From Caryophanales bacterium UBA970 (lineage in GTDB: Bacteria > Bacillota_I > Bacilli_A > RFN20 > CAG-826), in contig DBCA01000033.1 in NCBI GenBank assembly GCA_002292805.1, forward strand, positions 1-19,109: a stretch of DNA of 19,109 nt, written 5' to 3'. Within the stretch, counting starts at the first letter, position 1, and each line of letters opens with the position of its first letter. Below are positions 1-6,666 of the stretch, piece after piece. Below the pieces are notes generated by a model. It ran no database searches, was not told the DNA's origin, and worked only from the letters and a program-made list of their open reading frames with translations. The translations under genes were made by a program, and so were the position numbers.

Positions 1-1
1 T

Positions 2-352
2 CAACGTCAACAATCACGGTTGATTGAAACCATCGAAAAGACAAAAGATTATCAGTTATCAATCCCTGTTCGATTGGTTCGGTATGTAGGAAAAGGATTA
101 GGTGAAGTGGGCCAAGGCATTTTCTCTGTGACCAAAGATAAGTATGTTTATCAAGGAACGGATAAAGGTTCAACCAAGCGATATGAATTCTTAACCAAAG
201 TAGTTGAGTATTTACCCGTTGATATAGGAAAAAATGTCCAAATGTATTATGATCACGAAATCTATATTTTTGAAATGAATGATCCTATCATGACCACCAA
301 GATGTTTATCACAGGTGAATATTATTATCAACTAAGCAAAACAAAGTCTTAA
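2..352 (+). CDS. Unidentified protein, C-terminal part (cut by window edge)
   Basis: The reading frame is open from the first bases of the window, so this is the 3' end of a longer gene. A TTG at position 20 could be read as a start, but it has no ribosome binding site and the frame continues upstream of it. About 116 residues are visible, ending at TAA 350-352. They are soluble, with alternating beta-like segments and many Tyr and Lys (for example VTKDKYVYQGT and YYDHEIYIFEM). The pattern resembles a small PH/GRAM-like beta domain such as those found at the ends of some lipid-modifying enzymes, but I do not recognise the family and this is only an impression. It converges on the ABC exporter gene with one base between the two stop codons. 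Confidence 0.6.
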   Translation, partial: QRQQSRLIETIEKTKDYQLSIPVRLVRYVGKGLGEVGQGIFSVTKDKYVYQGTDKGSTKRYEFLTKVVEYLPVDIGKNVQMYYDHEIYIFEMNDPIMTTKMFITGEYYYQLSKTKS

Positions 353-353
353 T

Positions 354-2360
354 TTATTCAACTCGTGTTTTGATTTGAGAACGATAAATATTCGCGTAGG
401 TTTGGTTGTTGGCAATCAATTGTTTGTGGGTTCCCTCTTCGACTTTTAAACCATTTTCTAAAACGACAATCTTATCTGCGTTTTTAATTGTCGATAAACG
501 GTGAGCGATGACAATCAACGTTCGACCTTTTCTTGCTTTTTCTAAGGCATGTTGAATACGTTGTTCGGTTTCGGTGTCAATGTTGGCGGTTGCTTCATCC
601 ATGATTAAAATCGCTGGATCATGAACAATCGCTCGGGCAAACGAGATCATTTGTTTTTCTCCGACACTTAAATTAGTCCCATTCCTAGATACTTCTTGGT
701 GAATCCCTTTTTCAAGTTTGTCCACCAAAGGGCCACCACCAATATCTCTAAGAATCGTTTCTGCCTCTAAATCCGTGACTGAACTAATCCCGAAGCGAAT
801 GTTATCAGCAACAGTTCCTTTAAACATGACTGGATCTTGAATGATGATGCCGATATGAGATCGGAAGGTTCGTTTTGGATAGGTGATGATGTCCACCCCA
901 TCGACAAAGATTTTACCCATGTCACCTTCTTTGAAATCATAAAAGCGTAATAATAAATTCGTTAAGGTAGATTTTCCTGAACCGGTATGACCCACCAAGC
1001 CAACCATTTGGCCAGCGTCAATCTTCATGGTAATTCCTTTAATGATGGGATGACCTTTTTGGTAAGAGAACCAAACATTATCAAAGAAGATATTGCCTTG
1101 ATAACGAGGAATATCGGTTAAGCGATTATCTTCTTGTTGCCCATCAATGATGGTAAAAATGCGTTCAGTTTTCACCAACGAGTGTTGAAGATTACCTATT
1201 TCTCTAAATAACGTCCCTACTGGTTCAACCAAGCGTGATAAATAATCGTTATACGCATAAATGACCCCAGCAGTGATTACCACCCCACTGACGGTAAGAT
1301 AACCATAACCAAAGAAAACAACGATGAGCGCGGTCACCAAGGCACCGACCAATCGAATCATGTTCCAACCAATGGAAAGATGCAGATGTTGTTCTTTAAG
1401 GATTTCTTTTTGTGTATCCAAAGATAAACGATCAAATTTATCTTCAATCGATTTTCGGAAATTAAAGATTTGTAGAATAGAAATACCGTTAATGATTTCG
1501 TTGAGTTGCGCGGTGATCATCGATGTGTTTTCATTCACTTTCACCGCGAGTTTATTTAATCGCTTCACAAAGAATCGTAACCAAACATAAACTAACGGGA
1601 AGAAGAGGAAGGTAAACAGCGCCAAGGTCGCGTTAAGATAAAACATCCCAATATAAGCGAAGATAACTGCTAAAGACGCATTCACCAATAAGTTCATGAT
1701 TGTCGAAAATAAACCCATCATCCCGCCGACATCACTGATGACACGGTTGGCAATTTTACCAGAGGGCTCACTTTCAAAATAAGACATGGGCATGCGTTGT
1801 AAAGAGCGCACTGCATCTTTACGCGCATCTCGCACCATGTTGACGGTAATCATTGCAGAACTGATTCGTTGAATATACGTGAAGGCAATTTGTAGGAGTA
1901 AGCGAACAAACAGAAGAACGATTAACCAAATCAATGGTTCCACACTTGGTTGGTAAAAAGCAAAAACTTCATCTCGTGTTAACAAGGTGACTTGATATTG
2001 AAAGATTTGATTATCAGGTGTGGTGATGGTTAACTCGTTACCAAGCAATGTCTTTTGCCCAATGGCAACCACGTCTTCAGAAACATAATAGTTGGTACCA
2101 ATCACCACGATGGAGATGGCATCTCCGTTAGGTTCGTCTTGTTGGAAATATCGTCCTTGATATTCCACTGCATCCACGACTTCATTGGTTTGATACCAAG
2201 GTCGTTCGATGCCAATCAAATAATCGTCCATGATGGATTTAACAAGTAAAGGGGCAATTAAACCCAAGACTTGAATCACGAGCATCGCGGAAATGGTGAT
2301 GGTTAATAAACCTTTATAAGGGAGAATGTATCGGAAGACTTTTTTAATGGTTTTTAACAT
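354..2360 (-). CDS. Heterodimeric ABC exporter subunit, BmrD-like (catalytic Walker B)
   Basis: Half-transporter of 668 residues: membrane domain up to about residue 400, then a nucleotide-binding domain. Walker A is GHTGSGKST (457-465), Q-loop Q508, Walker B ends in D588 followed by the catalytic E589, and the switch His is H620. The signature is LSVGE (564-568) instead of LSGGQ. Between the first two membrane helices (about 19-41 and 142-162) lies an insertion of roughly 95 residues predicted to face outside. BmrD of Bacillus subtilis has a similar length and such an extracellular domain, so this is probably its counterpart, pumping drugs, lipids or peptides out of the cell. It starts one base after the stop of the partner subunit, with a weak GAAGG ribosome site, so the two are co-transcribed. 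The substrate cannot be read from the sequence. Confidence 0.93.
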   Translation of the reverse strand: MLKTIKKVFRYILPYKGLLTITISAMLVIQVLGLIAPLLVKSIMDDYLIGIERPWYQTNEVVDAVEYQGRYFQQDEPNGDAISIVVIGTNYYVSEDVVAIGQKTLLGNELTITTPDNQIFQYQVTLLTRDEVFAFYQPSVEPLIWLIVLLFVRLLLQIAFTYIQRISSAMITVNMVRDARKDAVRSLQRMPMSYFESEPSGKIANRVISDVGGMMGLFSTIMNLLVNASLAVIFAYIGMFYLNATLALFTFLFFPLVYVWLRFFVKRLNKLAVKVNENTSMITAQLNEIINGISILQIFNFRKSIEDKFDRLSLDTQKEILKEQHLHLSIGWNMIRLVGALVTALIVVFFGYGYLTVSGVVITAGVIYAYNDYLSRLVEPVGTLFREIGNLQHSLVKTERIFTIIDGQQEDNRLTDIPRYQGNIFFDNVWFSYQKGHPIIKGITMKIDAGQMVGLVGHTGSGKSTLTNLLLRFYDFKEGDMGKIFVDGVDIITYPKRTFRSHIGIIIQDPVMFKGTVADNIRFGISSVTDLEAETILRDIGGGPLVDKLEKGIHQEVSRNGTNLSVGEKQMISFARAIVHDPAILIMDEATANIDTETEQRIQHALEKARKGRTLIVIAHRLSTIKNADKIVVLENGLKVEEGTHKQLIANNQTYANIYRSQIKTRVE

Positions 2361-2361
2361 A

Positions 2362-4107
2362 TTAGTCTTGACCTTCTAAACCCGTTAACTGGGTGATGTA
2401 TTGACGTTTATACCAACCATCTTCACGAATAAGGGATTCATGGGTCCCGCGTTGGGTAATTTCTCCAGCTTCAAGAACAAGAATGAAATCTGCTTCTTGA
2501 ATCGCCGAAAAGCGGTGGGTGACGATGATGTTGGTTTTCCCTTTTCGCAAATCTTTTAAGTGTTGAATAATCGTTCGTTCGGTTTTCATATCCACGGCAC
2601 TTAACGAATCATCCAAGATGAGAATTTGCGGATCTTTAATCAAGGCTCTTGCAATCGATAGACGTTGCTTTTGACCACCTGATAAATTAACCCCTGTTTC
2701 ACCCATCATAGTTTGTAATCCGGATTGTAGGTAAGGTAGGTCTTTTTCAAAGTCTGCCATTTTCACGGCACTCTTCACAACATCAACACTTGCGTTTGGG
2801 TTACCAATTTTAATATTTTCTTCAACTGGAAGTTTAAATAAGATGTGGGATTGAGGAACATAACCGACCAGTTGACGTATATCTTCAATTTTGAATCGTT
2901 CAATCGGGGTATTATCAATGAGCACCAACCCTTTTGAGACATTAAATTCACGGAGCAATTGGCGAATTAAGGTTGACTTGCCCGCCCCAGTTGGACCAAC
3001 CACCCCAATGGTTTGACCTTTTTGAATGGTGAAGGAAATATTTTTAATGACGGGTTGTTTATCAAAAGGATATTGGAAAGTCACCCCTTTAAAATCAATC
3101 GATTTAAATCCGATAATCTTTTGTGAACTTGGTGTGTCTTGTACTGTAGGAACATGGTCAAGCACCGTTTCTAAACGATCGACAGCAATCGTGGCCTGAT
3201 TCAACTGGGCAAAGATACCTGAGATAGAAATAAATGGACCATAAAGCATCCCAATGTAAGTGACAAAGGTAATCAAACCCCCTAAGGTCATCGATTGTTG
3301 AATAATAAAATATATCCCAAAAGAAAAAGCCAATGCATACGCAATCCCATAGATGACTTCAAACAAAGGGTTAAACCAGTTTTCAAATTTGACAATATAT
3401 CGCCAAGATTCAATGTCATTGTTGATTTCTTGATGTTGTTTCTTTAAATCAATATCCTCTTGAACATAAGCGCGAATCGCTTTTTGACCTTCCACGGATT
3501 CCAACATTTTTTCCGTAAAGGCTGCATAAATATCACGATGCTTTTTAAAATACTGACGTTTACTTTCCCGAATCAAATTGAGGATCGTTAATCCTATAGG
3601 CATGATGAGTACAGAAATTAACGTGAGTTCCCAACTGATGGTCAGCATCATCAACCCCAATGTAATCATGATGAAACCAATATTAAAGACAAGACCTTCA
3701 AGTAACCCCGTTGCCGATTGGATAATGGAATCTAAATCACCCGTCACCCGTGAGATTAAATCTCCCTTAGGGTAGGTTTCAAAAAAACTTGAGTCCATGT
3801 TAAATAAGTGACTTAAATACCTCTTACGAAGGGTGTGCGCGAGTTGTTGAGATTTTTTAACCGTGGTGTAGTTATAAAAATAACTTAACCCATAACGAAC
3901 AATCGGGAATGCAATCAAGGAACCACCTAACCACCACAAACTGGAAGTGGTCAAGCCACCAGAAATAATCGTATCAATCGATAGCCCCAATAACCAACCC
4001 GGAATCAATGCAAAGACAGCAATGCTGACTAGCAAGATAAACATCAAAAGGTAAGTTTTCCACTCTTGAATGACGTACCAACGAATATGGAGAAATAATT
4101 TTTTCAT
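2362..4107 (-). CDS. Heterodimeric ABC exporter subunit, BmrC-like (degenerate Walker B)
   Basis: Half-transporter of 581 residues with six membrane helices (to about 305) and a nucleotide-binding domain. Walker A is GPTGAGKST (371-379), the signature is canonical LSGGQ (475-479) and the switch His is H531. Walker B ends in D499 followed by D500, so the catalytic glutamate is replaced by Asp. This complements the neighbouring subunit, which has the Glu but a deviant signature. One composite ATP site is therefore complete and the other degenerate, as established for BmrCD, LmrCD and TM287/288. Length and order match bmrC before bmrD. It is the first gene of the pair. A TATAAT lies about 26 bases upstream, but no Shine-Dalgarno sequence precedes the ATG. 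The exported substrate is unknown. Confidence 0.93.
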   Translation of the reverse strand: MKKLFLHIRWYVIQEWKTYLLMFILLVSIAVFALIPGWLLGLSIDTIISGGLTTSSLWWLGGSLIAFPIVRYGLSYFYNYTTVKKSQQLAHTLRKRYLSHLFNMDSSFFETYPKGDLISRVTGDLDSIIQSATGLLEGLVFNIGFIMITLGLMMLTISWELTLISVLIMPIGLTILNLIRESKRQYFKKHRDIYAAFTEKMLESVEGQKAIRAYVQEDIDLKKQHQEINNDIESWRYIVKFENWFNPLFEVIYGIAYALAFSFGIYFIIQQSMTLGGLITFVTYIGMLYGPFISISGIFAQLNQATIAVDRLETVLDHVPTVQDTPSSQKIIGFKSIDFKGVTFQYPFDKQPVIKNISFTIQKGQTIGVVGPTGAGKSTLIRQLLREFNVSKGLVLIDNTPIERFKIEDIRQLVGYVPQSHILFKLPVEENIKIGNPNASVDVVKSAVKMADFEKDLPYLQSGLQTMMGETGVNLSGGQKQRLSIARALIKDPQILILDDSLSAVDMKTERTIIQHLKDLRKGKTNIIVTHRFSAIQEADFILVLEAGEITQRGTHESLIREDGWYKRQYITQLTGLEGQD

Positions 4108-4133
4108 GACAGGATATTTATTGAACCAACAGC

Positions 4134-4139
4134 ATTATA
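4134..4139 (-). promoter_or_regulatory. Candidate -10 box of the ABC exporter operon
   Basis: Reading on the minus strand this is a perfect TATAAT, 26 bases before the ATG at 4107. No convincing -35 hexamer is visible at the usual spacing. A start about seven bases downstream would give a leader of only about 20 bases, which contains no Shine-Dalgarno sequence. Confidence 0.5.
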
Positions 4140-4174
4140 CAGCAACAAAAACCAAAAGATTCTTTATGGGGGTA

Positions 4175-4183
4175 TGATAAAAT
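4175..4183 (+). promoter_or_regulatory. Extended -10 promoter directly before the MORN gene
   Basis: TGATAAAAT has the TGn-hexamer form of an extended -10 element. Nine bases separate it from the ATG at 4193, so transcription would begin at or within a few bases of the start codon. There is no Shine-Dalgarno sequence; the G run at 4168-4172 lies upstream of the -10 and would not be in the transcript. Confidence 0.55.
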
Positions 4184-4192
4184 ACTATCGTT

Positions 4193-4453
4193 ATGGTTAA
4201 GGCAAAAAAAGCAATCAAAGGACCCGGTTCGTGGGTAACCAAATACCACGCCAACGGTAAAACCATTTGGTCTAAAGGACAAATCATCGATGGCATCCCT
4301 GAAGGTGATTGGCAATGGTATCGGATCGATGGAACCTTGAAACGTTCAGGTACTTTTTTAAAAGGTGAACCAGTTGGAACTTGGGTAACCTATGACCAAC
4401 AAGGCAAGCCTTATAAGGCCACAAAGAAGGATTTAAATCATGGAAAAAAATAA
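4193..4453 (+). CDS. Small MORN_2-repeat protein
   Basis: This protein of 86 residues has no signal peptide or membrane segment. It is built from about three copies of a short beta-hairpin repeat with the pattern G-x-W-x-x-Y-x-x-x-G-K: around residues 12-23, 38-48 (GDWQWYRIDGT) and 62-72 (GTWVTYDQQGK). This matches the MORN_2 repeat, annotated in larger proteins as the YwqK-type antitoxin family. Whether this short version is an antitoxin is unknown, and no toxin is evident beside it. It is first in a two-gene operon with the DUF4256 gene, which it overlaps by 14 bases, and appears to be translated from a leaderless transcript. The N-terminus is rich in Lys (KAKKAIK). Confidence 0.8.
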   Translation: MVKAKKAIKGPGSWVTKYHANGKTIWSKGQIIDGIPEGDWQWYRIDGTLKRSGTFLKGEPVGTWVTYDQQGKPYKATKKDLNHGKK

Positions 4454-4994
4454 GTCGTTATCCAAAGAAGAAATCTTGGTTTTACTAGAAAAAAGATTTG
4501 AAGCTAACCCATACCGTCATCGCTCCATCTCGTGGCAAACCGTTTTACAAAAATTAAAAACAACGAAAAAAATAGAATCCTTAATTCAAATGGAATTGAG
4601 CGATGGTGAACCGGATGTGGTTGGTATTGAAGAAGCGACTGGGAAAATCATCTTCATGGATTGTGCGCAGCAATCACCTAAAGCAAGACGCAGTGTTTGT
4701 TATGATCAAGCCGCGTGGGATGCTCGTAAGGAATTTAAACCTAAAGCAGGGAATGCGGTTTCATTAGCAGAAGCCATGGGAACAACCTTACTTACTGAAG
4801 AACAATATCATTATCTTCAATCACTCCAAGACATAGACACCACCACATCCTCTTGGGTGTTAACGCCAAAAAGCATCCGAAGTTTAGGTGGCGCATTGTT
4901 TGGTGATAAACGATTTGGTCGGGCGTTTATTTTTCATAACGGCGCAGATTCCTATTACGGTGAACGTGGATTTCGAACCGTTTTATATATTTAA
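4440..4994 (+). CDS. DUF4256 family protein
   Basis: Soluble protein of 184 residues, the usual length for the family, with its typical blocks: DGEPDVVG (55-62), an acidic-to-Cys segment MDCAQQSPKARRSVCYD (73-89), the helix AEAMGTTLLTEEQY (110-123) and the C-terminal SLGGALFGDKRFGRAFIFHN (148-167) followed by GADSYYGERGFR. The family has no established function that I know of. The conserved Cys, Asp and Arg residues suggest a binding or catalytic site, but that is inference. Its ATG lies inside the end of the MORN gene, with AGAAGGA at 4425-4431 eight bases before it, so the two are translated from one message. A strong hairpin terminator follows. Confidence 0.88.
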   Translation: MEKNKSLSKEEILVLLEKRFEANPYRHRSISWQTVLQKLKTTKKIESLIQMELSDGEPDVVGIEEATGKIIFMDCAQQSPKARRSVCYDQAAWDARKEFKPKAGNAVSLAEAMGTTLLTEEQYHYLQSLQDIDTTTSSWVLTPKSIRSLGGALFGDKRFGRAFIFHNGADSYYGERGFRTVLYI

Positions 4995-5004
4995 TGTAGA
5001 GAAA

Positions 5005-5036
5005 GAAAAAAGGATTTGCTTAGCAAATCCTTTTTC
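5005..5036. terminator. Bidirectional intrinsic terminator
   Basis: A perfect stem GGATTTGC (5012-5019) and GCAAATCC (5023-5030) with loop TTA is flanked by six A on the left and five T on the right. It therefore ends in a U tract on either strand. It lies between the convergent DUF4256 and DUF975 genes and can serve both. It is the only intergenic terminator I can see in the window. Confidence 0.9.
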
Positions 5037-5047
5037 ATTGATCGAAC

Positions 5048-5707
5048 TTAACGAGTGTTAGGTTGGACGGCATCAACGAAAAATAATGTTCTTGCGGTTT
5101 GATGCCAAGCGGAAACCCAAATGGACAAGATACCAAAGGTAAACAGCGATAAGATATACCAACCTAAATAACCCAAATCAAGCATAAATAACTGCATTTT
5201 CTTTCCGTTCATCAATGTTCTAGATTTGGTAATAGCGTCAACTGGTCCTAGGGTCTTGTCATTGACGAGTAAATACGATGACAAGGCATAACTATAAGAT
5301 TTTACGATGCCCGGGATGATAAACAATAGTGTCCATAACCCAAGAAAGAAGTTGCTAATTAAACTTAGTAATGGAGCATTGATTGGTTGCTCTTTTACAC
5401 CAGCAGTTAAGATTGGTTCAAATTCTGGTTTTTCATTTTTTGTAACCCCAATAAACATTTTTGTATAACCAAAGGTGACATACCCGCTAAGTGCAAGGGC
5501 AATTAAATTAAATAATTGAGCAACCGCTGGGTTACCCGGATCAAGAACTGTTAACAAATCTTCTGATAGCACAGGATTAAAACTTGCGCCAATACCTGTG
5601 ACCACACCAACAAGGCTAGAAAAAATTAGACCTACCAAGAAAATATTCAGTATTTTCCCCTTGGTTAACTCGCGTCCCTTGCGACGATATTCAGCGTTAT
5701 TGTTCAT
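5048..5707 (-). CDS. DUF975 family integral membrane protein
   Basis: Protein of 219 residues with about five hydrophobic segments (roughly 18-42, 62-86, 113-140, 143-150 and 172-198). The family hallmark is the block WTLLFIIPGIVKSYSYALS (about 125-143), followed by an Asp-Ala-Ile-x-x-Ser-Arg-x-Leu-Met-x-Gly-Lys stretch around 157-170 and a C-terminal Gly-rich helix. DUF975 proteins are common in Firmicutes and their function is not established. The start is supported by GAAAGAGG five bases before the ATG. The gene stands alone, converging on the DUF4256 operon across the shared terminator. Just upstream, the stop of the thioesterase gene lies 53 bases away in the same direction, so read-through into this gene is possible. 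Confidence 0.82.
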   Translation of the reverse strand: MNNNAEYRRKGRELTKGKILNIFLVGLIFSSLVGVVTGIGASFNPVLSEDLLTVLDPGNPAVAQLFNLIALALSGYVTFGYTKMFIGVTKNEKPEFEPILTAGVKEQPINAPLLSLISNFFLGLWTLLFIIPGIVKSYSYALSSYLLVNDKTLGPVDAITKSRTLMNGKKMQLFMLDLGYLGWYILSLFTFGILSIWVSAWHQTARTLFFVDAVQPNTR

Positions 5708-5760
5708 AAAAACCTCTTTCTAAAAAACAAAATATCATAATATATAAAAATAACCAAACT
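5708..5760 (-). promoter_or_regulatory. AT-rich upstream region of the DUF975 gene
   Basis: This is a 53-base, very AT-rich gap. On the minus strand it contains TTGGTT, a 17-base spacer and TATTTT, a possible -35/-10 pair, followed by the ribosome site GAAAGAGG. Several overlapping TATA-like hexamers make the exact -10 uncertain. Confidence 0.3.
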
Positions 5761-6192
5761 TTATTCGAGCGTGACTTTAAATTTTTCCAGCAGTAGTTTT
5801 GCCTTGGGTTCCAATCCTTGGGATGTCTTGGTTTGAGTATTCACTTGAACCACCATGGTTTCTGAGGTAGCAACCAATCGTCCTTGTTGATATAGATTAG
5901 CGGCAATCACTAACGAGCTATTGCCTATCCGGACGATGCCAGTCCCAATATCCACTTGACCTGGCCAATGGATTTCTGCGATTAATTCTATCGTCGATTT
6001 TGCAACGACAAATGAACAGTCATCTGAAAGAAATTGGTGAGATGGTTGATACAGCATCTCCACCCGACCAGTTTCAAAGAACGTAGCGAACACCGCGTTA
6101 TTGACATGCCCTTGTCGATCGGTGTCGTTGTACCGGACTTTATCAAAGGTGACAAATGGAAATTGCTTTAATAATAATTGTTTTTGTCTCAT
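5761..6192 (-). CDS. Acyl-CoA thioesterase, 4-hydroxybenzoyl-CoA thioesterase (hotdog) family
   Basis: Protein of 143 residues, the normal size of a single hotdog domain. The diagnostic block is VRYNDTDRQGHVNNAVFATF (19-38), with D25 at the position of the catalytic Asp of YbgC/FadM-type enzymes. A central helix (residues about 39-52) and a beta sheet follow, including STIELIAEIHWPGQVDIGTG. It probably hydrolyses acyl-CoA thioesters in the cytoplasm; chain length and preference cannot be told. AAGGA seven bases before the ATG supports the start. It is divergent from the OsmC gene with a 75-base shared upstream region. Confidence 0.88.
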   Translation of the reverse strand: MRQKQLLLKQFPFVTFDKVRYNDTDRQGHVNNAVFATFFETGRVEMLYQPSHQFLSDDCSFVVAKSTIELIAEIHWPGQVDIGTGIVRIGNSSLVIAANLYQQGRLVATSETMVVQVNTQTKTSQGLEPKAKLLLEKFKVTLE

Positions 6193-6267
6193 GGTATATT
6201 CCTTAACTTAAGCATAATCGATTTTTATTATTTTAAAATAGTTTATATTGTATATAAGGAAAAATTT
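6193..6267. promoter_or_regulatory. Divergent promoter region, thioesterase / OsmC
   Basis: This AT-rich 75-base gap serves both genes. Leftward there is TATGCT (6211-6216 on the minus strand) and the ribosome site AAGGA. Rightward there is TATATT (6244-6249) and AAGGA at 6256-6260. A perfect 12-base palindrome, TATTTTAAAATA at 6229-6240, sits in the middle and could be an operator or chance in AT-rich DNA. No clear -35 elements are seen. Confidence 0.35.
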
Positions 6268-6666
6268 ATGAAAACAGACAACATTCAACTTCAATTCTCC
6301 AATACCTTTGTCGGATCGATGACATCACCCAGCGGTCGCGTGGTGTTAGGAGCGCAACCAGACGGTATTGCACCTTATCATTTACTTTATGGAGCTCTTG
6401 GTTCTTGTTTCTATTCAACCTTCCTCAGTGTTGCTAACAAGAAAAAATTAGTCTTTAAAGATGCTAACCTAGAAGTCAGTGGTGTCAAACGGGACACAAC
6501 TCCTGCGACGTTAGAATCTGTGAAAATCGTGCTCACCATTCGAGGTGGACAAGATGAAACTCAATTAAAAACCTCTGCAGAACTAGGGGCAAAGTATTGT
6601 TCGATTCACGAAACCATTAGTAAAGTTGCCACCATCGATTTGGTCGTTAACTTTGTTCGTGGATGA
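6268..6666 (+). CDS. OsmC/Ohr family protein
   Basis: OsmC-like protein of 132 residues. OsmC and Ohr proteins are thiol peroxidases that reduce organic hydroperoxides using two conserved cysteines. Both are present: C47 in GALGSCFYS at the start of the central helix and C111 in GAKYCSIHETI. It resembles the YhfA-type branch more than Ohr, so the exact substrate is uncertain. I chose the ATG at 6268 over an in-frame ATG at 6178. AAGGA lies seven bases upstream of 6268, the protein then begins at the family's usual position, and the 6178 start would lie inside the divergent gene. Its TGA stop overlaps the methyltransferase start in an ATGA. A terminator-like hairpin begins about 30 bases after the stop. 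Confidence 0.88.
   Translation: MKTDNIQLQFSNTFVGSMTSPSGRVVLGAQPDGIAPYHLLYGALGSCFYSTFLSVANKKKLVFKDANLEVSGVKRDTTPATLESVKIVLTIRGGQDETQLKTSAELGAKYCSIHETISKVATIDLVVNFVRG

Noticed and set aside
20..22. TTG as true start of the first gene
   Set aside because: The frame stays open to the window edge and no ribosome site precedes the TTG, so the gene most likely begins outside.
1324..1590. Plus-strand open frame of 88 codons within the ABC exporter gene
   Set aside because: It is antisense to a well-supported membrane domain, has no ribosome site, and its composition is that of a shadow frame. The same holds for other open frames antisense to glgC, glgD, glgA and the glycosidase gene.
6178..6267. 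Longer N-terminus of the OsmC protein from an ATG at 6178
   Set aside because: It overlaps the divergent thioesterase gene, lies across the promoter region, and the ATG at 6268 has AAGGA at good spacing and gives the family's normal length.
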